Below are positions 18,188 through 26,485 of a DNA stretch of 64,000 nucleotides, piece after piece. Below the pieces are notes generated by a model. It worked only from the letters and a program-made list of their open reading frames with translations, was not told the origin of the DNA and made no database searches. A program made the position numbers and the translations under genes. The DNA lies in the NCBI GenBank assembly GCA_045599185.1, contig JAZRVO010000012.1:1-64000 (forward strand), written 5' to 3'. The DNA is from UBA1240 sp045599185. Lineage in GTDB: Bacteria; Spirochaetota; Spirochaetia; Treponematales; Treponemataceae. The stretch's first letter is position 1, and every line of letters starts with the position of its first letter.

Positions 18188-18924
18188 ATGCACAACTATA
18201 ATTTGGGTTTTGTAACAGACGAACAAATTTTCAATCATGTAAAAGATACTGTATCTAAATATCGCTATAACATTGATTTGGAATCATTCAACAAAAACCT
18301 TATAGACCCTATAAAACTTACTTTTGATTCAAAAGTTTACAACAAAAGCTACAAAGAAACAGTTGAAGCCGAATGCATAAGGCAAATTGACAAAACCAAT
18401 TCCAACCACATCGGTTATTTTCATCAGAACATGTTTAAGCTTGCCGGCAATGGATGGGAAGTTCCTGCAAATGGAGCTGACGGTGGTTTTGATGTTACCA
18501 ATCACGAAAAACATCTTTTCTGTGAAGTAAAAAACAAGCACAATACAATGAATTCAGCTTCAGCACAGAAAACATATTTAAAAATGCAATCAAAAATAAA
18601 GCTGTCTGTTATTTAGTAGAAGCAATTGCAAAAACATCTCAGAACATAATCTGGGCTACAATGGTAGACGGCAAGAAATTTTCACATGAAAGAATCAGGC
18701 GAATATCTATGGACCAATTCTATAATCTGGTATTCAATCAAGAAGATGCATTTTTTAAATTATGCAAGGCTCTGCCAGTAATTATTGATGACGTAATTGC
18801 AGAAGGCGGCATTGAAAAAAGCACAAATACCGTTTTTGAAGAACTTAGTGCAATTTCAACAGATATTCTCAAGAGTTTATATTTACTGTCTTTCAAGACT
18901 TATGAAGGATTTAAAAACCTATGA
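18188..18924 (+). pseudogene. Eco47II-family type II restriction endonuclease, frameshifted
   Basis: The first frame (18188-18616) encodes MHNYNLGFVTDEQIFNHVKD onward, with IDPIKLTFDSKVY, IGYFHQNMFK and VKNKHNTMNSASAQKTY, matching Eco47II/Sau96I-type endonucleases that cut GGWCC or GGNCC. After KTYLKMQ the frame runs to a stop at 18614. The family sequence resumes in another frame just beyond (KAVCYLVEAIAKTSQNIIWA) and continues to 18924. The 737-bp length is one base short of a whole number of codons, so a single-base loss near 18580-18595 explains it and would restore about 245 residues. It is likely inactive unless this is a sequencing error or slippage site. Its stop overlaps the next start (ATGA). 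Confidence 0.85.
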
Positions 18925-20168
18925 CTGACTATATCAGCGACACCAATCTGGCAAGCGTACTTTGCGTTTCCAACAAAACTGTATACAGCTGGATAAACTC
19001 AAAAAAAATAAAAGTATCGCAAAAAAAAGGTGACACTAACTATTTTAATTTGAAAGAACTGAACATACCGGAAATACAGCAAATGGTTAATTCTAAATGG
19101 GATTTTGAAAGGAACATAAAACCCAGCAGAGAATATAAATCAATTGAATTGTTTGCCGGTGCAGGCGGATTAGCCCTTGGCCTTGAGAATGCCGGATTTT
19201 CTCCTGTCATGCTTAATGAAGTTGACGAAAACGCCTGTAATACACTCCGGAAAAACCGTCCTAATTTGAATGTCATACAGGAAGACGTCCACAATCTTGA
19301 TTTTTCTGAATACAAAGGAAAAATAGAATTCCTTTCAGGAGGATTCCCCTGTCAGGCGTTTTCTTACGCAGGAAACCAAAAAGGGTTTGATGATGCCAGA
19401 GGAACTTTGTTTTTTGAATTTGCAAGAGCAATAAAAGAAACTGAACCCAAAGTGTTTCTTGGTGAAAATGTAAAAGGCCTTTTGTCCCACGATGACGGAA
19501 AAACTTTTAAAGTTATATCACAAGTCATTGATGAACTTGGATATTTCCTTGTTCCGCCAAGAGTTTTACGAGCTATCATGTACAAAGTTCCACAAAAAAG
19601 AGAAAGAATATTTCTGGTAGGAATAAAAAAAGAATACGCCGACAAAGTTTCTTTTGAATGGCCCAGCCCTTACAGAAGAGTTATGACTTTAAGGGATGCC
19701 TTTTATAAAGGTGAGCTTTTCGATGCTGATGTACCCGAAAGCGAAGGTCAGAAATACCCCAAAAGAAAAGCCGAAATACTTTCAAAAGTTCCACAGGGCG
19801 GAGACTGGCGGAATTTGTCAGTCGATTTGCAAAAAGAATATATGAAAGGAAGCTTTTATCTGGATGGCGGTAAAACTGGCATGGCAAGAAGATTATCACT
19901 GGAAGAACCTTCTTTAACCCTTACCTGCTCTCCGGCGCAGAAACAGACAGAAAGGTGTCATCCTTTAGAAACAAGACCTCTATCTGTTCGTGAATATGCA
20001 CGAATTCAAACGTTCCCTGACGATTGGGAATTTACAGGTCCGCTTACAAGCAAATACAAGCAGATAGGGAATGCCGTTCCTGTAAATCTGGCAGAAGCCA
20101 TGGGGCATAAACTGATAAAATTGCTGAATGATATAGATGCTTTACAGCCTGCGCTGCCGAACAGATAA
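18921..20168 (+). CDS. DNA (cytosine-5)-methyltransferase with N-terminal helix-turn-helix
   Basis: A 415-residue m5C methyltransferase. Residues 1-60 form an excisionase/MerR-like HTH (ASVLCVSNKTVYSWINSKKI), seen in some m5C methylases that also control their own R-M genes. The catalytic domain has motif I (ELFAGAGGLALGLENAGF), motif IV GFPCQAFSYAGNQ with nucleophile Cys about 144, motif VI (GENVKGL), QKRERIFLVG (VIII) and the C-terminal motifs IX-X (RIQTFPDDW, KQIGNAVP). The ATG overlaps the endonuclease stop, so the two are translationally coupled. The site is expected to be that of the neighbouring Eco47II-like enzyme (GGWCC-type) by association only. The A/T-rich codons suggest transfer. 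Confidence 0.92.
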   Translation: MTDYISDTNLASVLCVSNKTVYSWINSKKIKVSQKKGDTNYFNLKELNIPEIQQMVNSKWDFERNIKPSREYKSIELFAGAGGLALGLENAGFSPVMLNEVDENACNTLRKNRPNLNVIQEDVHNLDFSEYKGKIEFLSGGFPCQAFSYAGNQKGFDDARGTLFFEFARAIKETEPKVFLGENVKGLLSHDDGKTFKVISQVIDELGYFLVPPRVLRAIMYKVPQKRERIFLVGIKKEYADKVSFEWPSPYRRVMTLRDAFYKGELFDADVPESEGQKYPKRKAEILSKVPQGGDWRNLSVDLQKEYMKGSFYLDGGKTGMARRLSLEEPSLTLTCSPAQKQTERCHPLETRPLSVREYARIQTFPDDWEFTGPLTSKYKQIGNAVPVNLAEAMGHKLIKLLNDIDALQPALPNR

Positions 20169-20185
20169 AGCCATCGTTTTATAAA

Positions 20186-20315
20186 CACACGAGTAGAAAA
20201 TGCGCTGGGCATGGCGTGTGCGTTTGCACACGGACAGAATTTGCATCGGCTAAGCCGCGTGCATTTGCACACGAGTAGAATTTGCGCTGGGCAAGTCGCG
20301 TGCAAACCCACACGA
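20186..20315. repeat. Three tandem 41-bp degenerate repeats
   Basis: Units at 20186-20226, 20227-20267 and 20268-20308, plus a partial copy (CACACGA) at 20309-20315. Each starts CACACG, has GCGCTGGGCA or a relative in the middle and ends GCGTG-CATTTG or similar, so a GTGC/GCAC stem can form at each junction. The array lies between the methyltransferase stop and the shared terminator. Confidence 0.85.
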
Positions 20316-20317
20316 TA

Positions 20318-20355
20318 AAAAAAGCGGGGCTTTGTCTTTCAAAGCTCCGCTTTTT
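20318..20355. terminator. Bidirectional terminator
   Basis: AAAGCGGGGCTTTG pairs with CAAAGCTCCGCTTT with one G-T mismatch; A-run on the left and T-run on the right serve both the methyltransferase (+) and the DUF6261-like gene (-). Confidence 0.85.
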
Positions 20356-20368
20356 GGTATTTTTCAGC

Positions 20369-21085
20369 CTATTTTTTCTTTTCTGCTGATTTTGACCTTT
20401 CTTTTACAGTAGCATTTGCCCTTACAATTTCAGCTTCACATTTTAAGGAAAAATCCTTGTAGCCTTCCAATGTACCAACTGCCGTAACATAAGGAACAAA
20501 CTTACCGTTAATAACAGCCAGCAAAGATTTTTTAACAGCCGTTGCACTTTCTGCCTTTGTTACATTTGCCGCAGTATATTCATCATTCTTCCTGTTAAAA
20601 TCATCCTGCGCACGCCTAAGGGATTCAAGAAGTTCGCCAATACCTTCAAGAGCAGAAATATCTGCACTGAGGCTTTGTGCCGAAAAATCCTTAAGCATGC
20701 TCTCAATTAAAGAAGATTCTTCTGCATAACTTCTGGAAGCAGTCTGTCTGCCATACTTGTTAAAAACAGCAAGCAAATTTTCTGCGCTGGCTTTCTTTGC
20801 TGCAACAGGAATTGAAGCATAACCAGTTAAAGCATCTGAAAAATTTCTGATTATTTCATCACGTGCAATATCTGCTTCGTCAAGCGAGCTTAAGACTTTA
20901 TCGCTTTTAATTGCAGTCGTAATCTGTTCAGAAAGATTTTCAATTTCTGCCATAATACCTGAAAGGTTTGCATCTTTTGAAAGTTCAGAACTTTTGATAC
21001 CGGAAGAATCCTTGTACAGACGTACAAGAACATCAGAAAGTGTGTCGAGTTCGGTAACCCGGACAGCAGAATTAATTTTTTTCAT
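20369..21085 (-). CDS. DUF6261-like protein, function unknown
   Basis: A 238-residue, highly charged, mostly helical protein without signal peptide. Its layout resembles DUF6261 proteins common in Bacteroidetes: repeated helical segments and the block YGRQTASRSYAEESSLIESM near the middle. The C-terminus is Lys-rich. The start has an AGGAGAG ribosome site. I cannot assign a function. The neighbouring R-M module and triple repeat give no clear functional link. Confidence 0.7.
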   Translation of the reverse strand: MKKINSAVRVTELDTLSDVLVRLYKDSSGIKSSELSKDANLSGIMAEIENLSEQITTAIKSDKVLSSLDEADIARDEIIRNFSDALTGYASIPVAAKKASAENLLAVFNKYGRQTASRSYAEESSLIESMLKDFSAQSLSADISALEGIGELLESLRRAQDDFNRKNDEYTAANVTKAESATAVKKSLLAVINGKFVPYVTAVGTLEGYKDFSLKCEAEIVRANATVKERSKSAEKKK

Positions 21086-21394
21086 GTTCTCTCCTTATGA
21101 AAAAAAAGCAGGTAACCTACTGTTCCTTTCCTGTAGAAACGAACAGTACCGATAGTTCCATTCTCCGCGTGTCAGAGAATGAGAAAACTGTACCCATAAA
21201 ATACCGGTAAAAATTAACAGCAGACAAGTTAAAAAAGTAAAAAAACTGAATTTTGCCTTTTTTACGTACAAAACTTTCTGATTTTGCTCAAAAAAAATGA
21301 GTTTGTACGCAGAGCGGACAAGGATGCTTTCGTCAGGACGGAAGCATTTTTCTGTTTTTCGCTTTTTGCAGCGGCGGGCGGCCCTGGCGGAATG
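21086..21394. other. Intergenic, no gene seen
   Basis: Between two genes that read outward (DUF6261-like on minus, pepF on plus). It holds AT-rich DNA and a GC-rich block (GCGGCGGGCGGCC) at about 21371-21383, with no recognised RNA or gene. Confidence 0.5.
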
Positions 21395-21423
21395 GTGACT
21401 AATTCTTGCAGATGCCCTATATT
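21395..21423 (+). promoter_or_regulatory. pepF promoter; spacer shared with 45713-45741
   Basis: -35 GTGACT (21395-21400), 17-bp spacer AATTCTTGCAGATGCCC, -10 TATATT (21418-21423). Only six bases separate the -10 from ATG 21430. The spacer differs at one base from that of the O-acetylhomoserine sulfhydrylase promoter. Confidence 0.65.
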
Positions 21424-21429
21424 GTTTTT

Positions 21430-23229
21430 ATGGAAACTACAGAAACAAAAAAAATACCTTTGCGTGCAGAAGTTGCACAGAAGGATAAATGGGACTTAAC
21501 GAGCCTTTACAAATCTGACCGGGAATGGGAAGAAGCGCTTAAGCAGATTACGGCTTATGCAAAAGAACTTGCCGCAATGAAAGGCACGCTTGCCCAGAGC
21601 AAGGAAAACCTTTTAAAGGCCTTAAAGCTTTTTGAACAGTTTGAACAGACTGCCGAACTTGCAGGTTCTTACGCCTTTCTGCTTACGGCAGGAGACGCAG
21701 GCGACAGCGCAAACCAGGACAAGGAAGGCCGCTACATGATGTGTGCCTCTCAGGCCGGAACTGAAATCAGCTTTTTTGAACCTGAACTTCAGTCAATTCC
21801 TGACGAAAAAATCAGCCTGTGGCTTAAAGGCAGCGAATTTGACAATTACCGCATTTTCATGCAGAAACTTCTTTACCTTAAGCCTTACATTTTAAGCGAA
21901 AAAGAAGAACGCATTCTTGCAATGCAGGCTGAACCGAATGAAACAGCCCACAAGGCATTCAGCATGCTTACCAACGTAGATTTGGATTTTGGCATCGTTC
22001 AGGGCAAGCCTTTAAGCCAGACAAGTTTTTCTGCTTTTCTGGAAAACGAAGACAGGGAAATACGTAAGGAAGCCTACACCAAGTTTTACGACACTTTTAA
22101 TGCCCACAAAAACACAATTGCAGCCCTTTATGCAGGCAGCGTAAACCTTGACATTTACCAGTCAAAGGTGCGCGGCTACAATTCTTCAATAGAAGCCGCT
22201 CTTTTTCCGGACAAAGTGCCGCTGGAAGTATACAAAAACCTTATTGCAACCGTGCGCGCAAACCTTGCGCCTCTTCACAAATACTATTCAGTAAGGCGAA
22301 AAATACTGAAACTTGGCGACCAGCCGCTGCGCCACTACGACGTTTACGTGCCGCTGGTAAAAAACGTAAAAAAAGTTACGCCTTTTGACGACGCGGTAGA
22401 AGTTCTGCGCAGCGCCCTTTCTCCGCTTGGCAGCGAGTACACGGACATTCTTTGCAGCGGCTTAAAAGGCGGCTGGGTAGACCGTTACGAAAATCAGGGA
22501 AAAAGGTCTGGGGCTTTTAGCGCAGGTGCTTACACCGGCTACCCGTACATTTTGACCAACTACAAGGACGAAGTTCTTCGCGACGTGTTTACGCTGGCAC
22601 ACGAGGGCGGTCATTCAATGCACAGCTGGTATTCTGCAAAGTCAAATCCGTTTTTGCAGTACAATTACACAATTTTTGAAGCAGAAGTTGCATCAACTTT
22701 CAATGAAGAACTTCTGTTCAGATATTACATGCAGAATGAAAAAGACGAACAGGTTAAAGCCTGGCTTGTTTCCAGCCGTGCGGCCGACATTCTGGCTACC
22801 CTTTACCGCCAGACCATGTTTGCCGAATACGAACTTAAAACCCACGAACTGGTAGAAAACGGCACGCCGCTTTCGCTTGACGTTTTAAGAAGCGAATACA
22901 GAAAACTTCTGGTTGCCTATTTTGGCGAAGAAGTTGCCTTTGAAGAAACCAGCGACCTTGAAGGTCTTCGCATTCCGCATTTTTACAACGCATTTTACGT
23001 TTACAAATACGCAACGGGCATTTCTGCGGCACTGGCTCTTGCAGAACGCGTCTGTTCCGGCGGCAAGGCTGAAAAAGAAGCATATTTCGGCTTCTTAAAG
23101 TCGGGCGGTTCTAAATATCCAATTGAATCGTTAAAGGCTGCCGGCGTAGACATGGCAACAACTGCGCCAATTGAATCGGCAATAGGCGTTTTCAGCGGCC
23201 TTGTAAACGAACTGGAAAAATTTGTATAA
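21430..23229 (+). CDS. pepF: Oligoendopeptidase F
   Basis: A zinc metallopeptidase of family M3B that hydrolyses oligopeptides in the cytoplasm. The 599-residue product has the HExxH zinc site as AHEGGHSMHSW near residue 397, followed about 25 residues later by a Glu-containing helix (IFEAEVASTFNEELL) that supplies the third zinc ligand. C-terminal GISAALALAERV is also typical. Start: ATG 21430 (METTETKK). Upstream in-frame TTG/ATG codons (MQMPY...) overlap the promoter -10 region and are rejected. There is no ribosome site; the -10 lies six bases upstream, so the mRNA may be leaderless. A strong terminator follows. Confidence 0.92.
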   Translation: METTETKKIPLRAEVAQKDKWDLTSLYKSDREWEEALKQITAYAKELAAMKGTLAQSKENLLKALKLFEQFEQTAELAGSYAFLLTAGDAGDSANQDKEGRYMMCASQAGTEISFFEPELQSIPDEKISLWLKGSEFDNYRIFMQKLLYLKPYILSEKEERILAMQAEPNETAHKAFSMLTNVDLDFGIVQGKPLSQTSFSAFLENEDREIRKEAYTKFYDTFNAHKNTIAALYAGSVNLDIYQSKVRGYNSSIEAALFPDKVPLEVYKNLIATVRANLAPLHKYYSVRRKILKLGDQPLRHYDVYVPLVKNVKKVTPFDDAVEVLRSALSPLGSEYTDILCSGLKGGWVDRYENQGKRSGAFSAGAYTGYPYILTNYKDEVLRDVFTLAHEGGHSMHSWYSAKSNPFLQYNYTIFEAEVASTFNEELLFRYYMQNEKDEQVKAWLVSSRAADILATLYRQTMFAEYELKTHELVENGTPLSLDVLRSEYRKLLVAYFGEEVAFEETSDLEGLRIPHFYNAFYVYKYATGISAALALAERVCSGGKAEKEAYFGFLKSGGSKYPIESLKAAGVDMATTAPIESAIGVFSGLVNELEKFV

Positions 23230-23261
23230 GGCGCGTAAATTTCGTACTGCATAAAAGTATG

Positions 23262-23397
23262 AAAAGCGCCTGAAGGGGCCTTCGGGTACTTTTCAGTTCC
23301 GGCGTTTTAATAAGGCTTTTTGCCCGGTTTAAAATGCCGGAAAAAAAACCTTAAAAGCACAAAAAAAAGCTTCCGTCAAACACGGAAGCTTTTTTTA
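23262..23397. terminator. Hairpin (23262-23300) and strong bidirectional terminator (23361-23397)
   Basis: The first stem pairs GAAAAGCGCCTGAA with TTCGGGTACTTTTC imperfectly. The second is a strong stem, AAGCTTCCGT/ACGGAAGCTT, with A-run left and T-run right, serving pepF (+) and the amidohydrolase (-). Confidence 0.85.
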
Positions 23398-23451
23398 TGT
23401 TGTCCAGTTCCGAAACAAGCCCGAAACAGCAAAATTATTTTTTAAAACCAG

Positions 23452-24357
23452 CTATTTTTCAAAATCGTCCAGAATCGTAAAAATCTGTTCCTTGGTTAAA
23501 ACGCCGGCCTCTTCAAGATCAAGGCACTGTTCACTAACCGAACGGTTAAAAAACAGCAGGTCGTCCGTACCGATGGAAACCTTTACGCCGGCTTCTACCA
23601 TGCGTTTAATCGGGTGATTTTTCAGTTTTTTTGCCGCACCCAAAATAAGATTGCTTTGCGGCGTTACGTTGCAGCGTATTTTATTGTCTGCAAGATAGCG
23701 CAGAATGTTGTCATCATCTACGGAACGGATTCCGTGCTGAACTTCGTCAAGTTCAAAATATTCAACAAAGCGTTTTATTGATTCTGCTTTGGAAAACTCG
23801 CCCACGTGGGCTTTTTTCTTTAAGCCGTACTGCCCTGCAAGCTTAAAAAATTCCTTAAAATTCTCTATGCCGTCTTCCGTTTCCGGACCGTACAAATCCA
23901 TGCTTTTAAAAACGCCGCTTTTTATCAGTTCCGGTGCCCACTTGCGAACCTTTTCAATCGGAAAAGTTTTGCCAAGCCCTAATTCCGGCTTAAAAGTGAT
24001 TTTTTCTGCATATTTATCACGCAGTTCTTCAATCATTGCAAGAAAAGCATCAAAATCTTCTTCGTAATGACCTACAAACTGTAAGTCCACACTGCCTTCA
24101 AGCACAACAACAGAATCCGCAATTGCATCTTCAATTGTTAAAGTGAACAAATCTTTTACATCTTTTGGTGTAGAACAGCGCGGACGGGTAAAAGTAGAAA
24201 TTACCTCGTGCATCTCGCCAAGTCCGTCCATTGTGCGCGGAAAATTTGGGATGTAAAAACCAGCCCACGGCGCATAAGAGGCGTAACGCATACCCAAATT
24301 CATGTGATTATGTGCATCAATTTTTGGGCGTGTTAAAAATTCTGCAAGTTCTGCCAT
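23452..24357 (-). CDS. Adenosine deaminase-like amidohydrolase
   Basis: A 301-residue metal-dependent hydrolase of the adenosine/AMP deaminase group. Visible metal and catalytic positions: DAHNHMN (HxH) near residue 15, KAHVGEF near 190 (His and catalytic Glu), VQHGIRS near 215, and VSIGTDD near 275 (Asp). The usual size is about 330-340, and the N-terminal substrate loop looks altered, so activity on adenosine is uncertain; other deaminations or hydrolyses are possible. There is no ribosome site: an extended -10 (TGG-TATAAT) lies seven bases before the ATG, so this looks leaderless. It is convergent with pepF. Confidence 0.8.
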   Translation of the reverse strand: MAELAEFLTRPKIDAHNHMNLGMRYASYAPWAGFYIPNFPRTMDGLGEMHEVISTFTRPRCSTPKDVKDLFTLTIEDAIADSVVVLEGSVDLQFVGHYEEDFDAFLAMIEELRDKYAEKITFKPELGLGKTFPIEKVRKWAPELIKSGVFKSMDLYGPETEDGIENFKEFFKLAGQYGLKKKAHVGEFSKAESIKRFVEYFELDEVQHGIRSVDDDNILRYLADNKIRCNVTPQSNLILGAAKKLKNHPIKRMVEAGVKVSIGTDDLLFFNRSVSEQCLDLEEAGVLTKEQIFTILDDFEK

Positions 24358-24364
24358 AGGGGAA

Positions 24365-24373
24365 ATTATACCA
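24365..24373 (-). promoter_or_regulatory. Promoter of the adenosine deaminase-like gene (extended -10)
   Basis: On the minus strand TGG-TATAAT ends seven bases before the ATG at 24357. No purine-rich ribosome site lies between them. Confidence 0.7.
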
Positions 24374-24445
24374 TAAGTAAGAATAATTAAAAGTATTTTT
24401 ACTTATAAAAGTGTTTTTAATTTAACGCAAATTAACTTTTTCAGC

Positions 24446-24862
24446 CTATTCGCCGTAAAATCTGCGGTTTTCTTTTATTCTGGAACGGATTTTTTTGCCT
24501 AAAAGGCGTTTTTCGTTGGCAGCCCGACCGGGTTTTGTTTTTTTGCGTTTTGCAGGAATTTTTACCGCGTTCAGTATTTTGCCTTCAAGGCGAAGCAATG
24601 CAATCTGCCGGTTCTTTTCCTGATAGCGCTCGTCATCCGCATCAATAAAAAGTTCGCCGCCTGCGTTGATGCTGCTTTTAAGATGCAAAAGCAGATGCCG
24701 GTGTTCTTCTTCGCTTAGCCCGGCAAGTTTATTTAAAGGTACAACAAGGTGAACTTTTGTATTCACTTTGTTAACATTTTGCCCGTCCCTGCCCCCGGAA
24801 CGTGCAAAAGTAAATGAGGCGTTTTCTGTAATAGAATTATGCAAAAGTTCTCTGTCTGCCAT
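24446..24862 (-). CDS. ArfB-like peptidyl-tRNA hydrolase (RF-1 domain) with DGQ in place of GGQ
   Basis: A 138-residue single-domain release factor relative, the size of ArfB (YaeJ), which frees peptides from stalled ribosomes. Residues 20-40 read ARSGGRDGQNVNKVNTKV, matching the ArfB catalytic loop, but the first Gly of GGQ is Asp (D26, GAC) by a single base difference from GGC. The C-terminal tail is Lys/Arg-rich (AKRKKTKPGRAANEKR, IRSRIKENRR), as ArfB needs to reach into the mRNA channel. The ATG at 24862 has no ribosome site; TTGCAA-16-TATAAT lies nine bases upstream. A start 30 codons earlier is possible in frame but overlaps the promoter. Confidence 0.82.
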   Translation of the reverse strand: MADRELLHNSITENASFTFARSGGRDGQNVNKVNTKVHLVVPLNKLAGLSEEEHRHLLLHLKSSINAGGELFIDADDERYQEKNRQIALLRLEGKILNAVKIPAKRKKTKPGRAANEKRLLGKKIRSRIKENRRFYGE

Positions 24863-24871
24863 GTGTAATTC

Positions 24872-24899
24872 ATTATAATTGAACCAAAAAAATTTGCAA
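24872..24899 (-). promoter_or_regulatory. Promoter of the ArfB-like gene
   Basis: -35 TTGCAA (24894-24899), 16-bp spacer, -10 TATAAT (24872-24877), nine bases before ATG 24862. No ribosome site. Confidence 0.7.
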
Positions 24900-25039
24900 T
24901 TTTTCAATTTGAAAAACACGCACAAACGCCCAAAACACGCCAAATGCACCAACCGTGCAAAAAAGTGCCCGCCGCACTTAAAACGGCGGCTTGACGAAGC
25001 TTTAAAAAAACTGCCGCCTTTTATGCCTTCAATTAAAAT

Positions 25040-25068
25040 TTGTTAAATACCATAAAACCAGTTACAAT
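25040..25068 (+). promoter_or_regulatory. Promoter of the FMN oxidase gene
   Basis: -35 TTGTTA (25040-25045), 17-bp spacer, -10 TACAAT (25063-25068). About 22 bases of leader precede a GAAGGG ribosome site. Confidence 0.65.
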
Positions 25069-25097
25069 TGAAAAAAACAAAAAAAAGAAGGGAAAAA

Positions 25098-26114
25098 ATG
25101 ACTTACGATGAAGTTTTGAAAAATGCCAGGGAAGTTTTATCCCCAAAATGCCGGGTATGCCCGGTTTGCAACGGCATTGCCTGCAAGGGCGAAATTCCGG
25201 GTGTAGGCGGAAAAGGCAACGGCCGCGGCTTTACGGTATGCCGGGAATTTCTGGATTCGGTAAAAATAAACATGGATGCGATTCACGAACCTTACGAAAC
25301 CGACACCAGTTTGGAAATGTTCGGGAAAAAGTTTGACGTGCCGTTTTTTGTTGCACCGATTGGCGGCATGCCTTTCAATTATACCGGCTATTTAAGCGAA
25401 ACCGAATATTGCGAAGCCGTTGTTTTTGGTGCGCGCGACTGCAATTCGCTGGCTTTTACCGGCGACGGTCCCAAAGACGATTATTTTCCTTCTACTTTGC
25501 CGGTTATTAAACAGGCCGGCGGCGTTGCCATAAGCACAATAAAGCCCTGGGCAAATGAAAAAATAATTGCACAGATTAAAATGCTTGAAAGCACCGGCGT
25601 AATAGGTTTTGCCGTTGATGTGGACTCTGCCGCGCTGGTAAACCTTAAGCTTATGGGTAAGCCCGTCAGTCCCAAATCGCCTGCCGAACTGGCAGAAATT
25701 GCACAAAGCACAAAAATACCTTTTGTTGTAAAAGGCGTTATGACACCGGCTTCTGCCCTTAAATGCAAGCAGGCAGGCGCATACGGAATTGTTGTTTCCA
25801 ATCATGGCGGCCGTGTAATGCAGGACACACCGGCACCGTGTTCTGTTTTGCCGCAGATACGAAAAGCAGTGGGCAAAGACTTTAAAGTGCTGGTTGACGG
25901 CGGCATACGAAGCGGCGCAGACGTGTTTAAGTGTCTTGCCCTTGGTGCCGATGCAGTTTTAATTGGCCGGCCTTATGCAATTGCAGCCCACGGCGGCAGG
26001 CGCGAGGGCGTAAAGCTTTATACGCAGAAAATAAAAGAAGAACTGGAAGAAACCATGATGATGAGCGACTGCCAGAACCTTAAAGACATCAGCCTTGAAA
26101 AACTTATTTTGTAA
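25098..26114 (+). CDS. FMN-dependent alpha-hydroxy acid oxidase/dehydrogenase family protein
   Basis: A 338-residue TIM-barrel FMN enzyme related to L-lactate oxidases and glycolate oxidases. The N-terminus carries CRVCPVCNGIACKG, an unusual Cys-rich block near residue 20. Flavin-site features include VAPIGGMPF near 80, VVKGVMTPASA near 215, the catalytic SNHGGR near 240 and VDGGIRSGADVFKCLALGADAVLIGRPY near 270. The ATG at 25098 has GAAGGG upstream. Substrate is not determinable; related Treponema and clostridial proteins are annotated only as alpha-hydroxy-acid oxidising. Single gene. Confidence 0.85.
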   Translation: MTYDEVLKNAREVLSPKCRVCPVCNGIACKGEIPGVGGKGNGRGFTVCREFLDSVKINMDAIHEPYETDTSLEMFGKKFDVPFFVAPIGGMPFNYTGYLSETEYCEAVVFGARDCNSLAFTGDGPKDDYFPSTLPVIKQAGGVAISTIKPWANEKIIAQIKMLESTGVIGFAVDVDSAALVNLKLMGKPVSPKSPAELAEIAQSTKIPFVVKGVMTPASALKCKQAGAYGIVVSNHGGRVMQDTPAPCSVLPQIRKAVGKDFKVLVDGGIRSGADVFKCLALGADAVLIGRPYAIAAHGGRREGVKLYTQKIKEELEETMMMSDCQNLKDISLEKLIL

Positions 26115-26449
26115 TTTCAATTTCGATTTTTTTCAACTGATGCAATTTGCTGCCCAAAAACAGATCCCGAAACAAGTTCGGGATGACACTTGCTTGTTCA
26201 GGAGATGACACATTTTTCAGAAGATATCGCACTGTTCATGTGATGATGCACTGTCATGCTGAACGATAATCTGTCATTCCGAACTTGTTTCGGAATCCAT
26301 GCCGGATTGCTGTGCCTTTGCTGATTGCTTTGTTTCTAATTGCTGCTTGTTGTGGCCGGTTCTGTCAAACGGCACTAAGCAGCAAACCGCTGTCTACCAA
26401 CAATTCAATGCAAAATATTCCAAACTTTTCTAGCCAATGCAAAAAATTA
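26115..26449. other. Intergenic region with two dispersed repeats
   Basis: No gene. A perfect GATCCCGAAACAAGTTCGGGAT-GACA element at 26163-26188 and a two-part TGTCATGCTGAACG / TGTCATTCCGAACTTG element at 26252-26300 belong to the dispersed family. The region near 26315-26350 is rich in TTGCTG words like the array at 1-60. Confidence 0.7.
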
Positions 26450-26478
26450 TTGTAAACTTCAGCGCAATTCAGCATAAT
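26450..26478 (+). promoter_or_regulatory. mnmG promoter
   Basis: -35 TTGTAA (26450-26455), 17-bp spacer, -10 CATAAT (26473-26478). Seven bases later is ATG 26486, with no ribosome site, so the transcript is probably leaderless. Confidence 0.75.
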
Positions 26479-26485
26479 ACCATTT

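Noticed and set aside
21406..21429. Earlier starts for pepF (MQMPY...)
   Set aside because: They fall on the -10 region shared with 45724 and precede the conserved sequence, so are probably chance in-frame codons in a promoter.
24966..25018. Hairpin GGCGGC/GCCGCC before the FMN oxidase
   Set aside because: The stem is short with a long loop, and no gene ends there in the right place on the plus strand; not called as a terminator.
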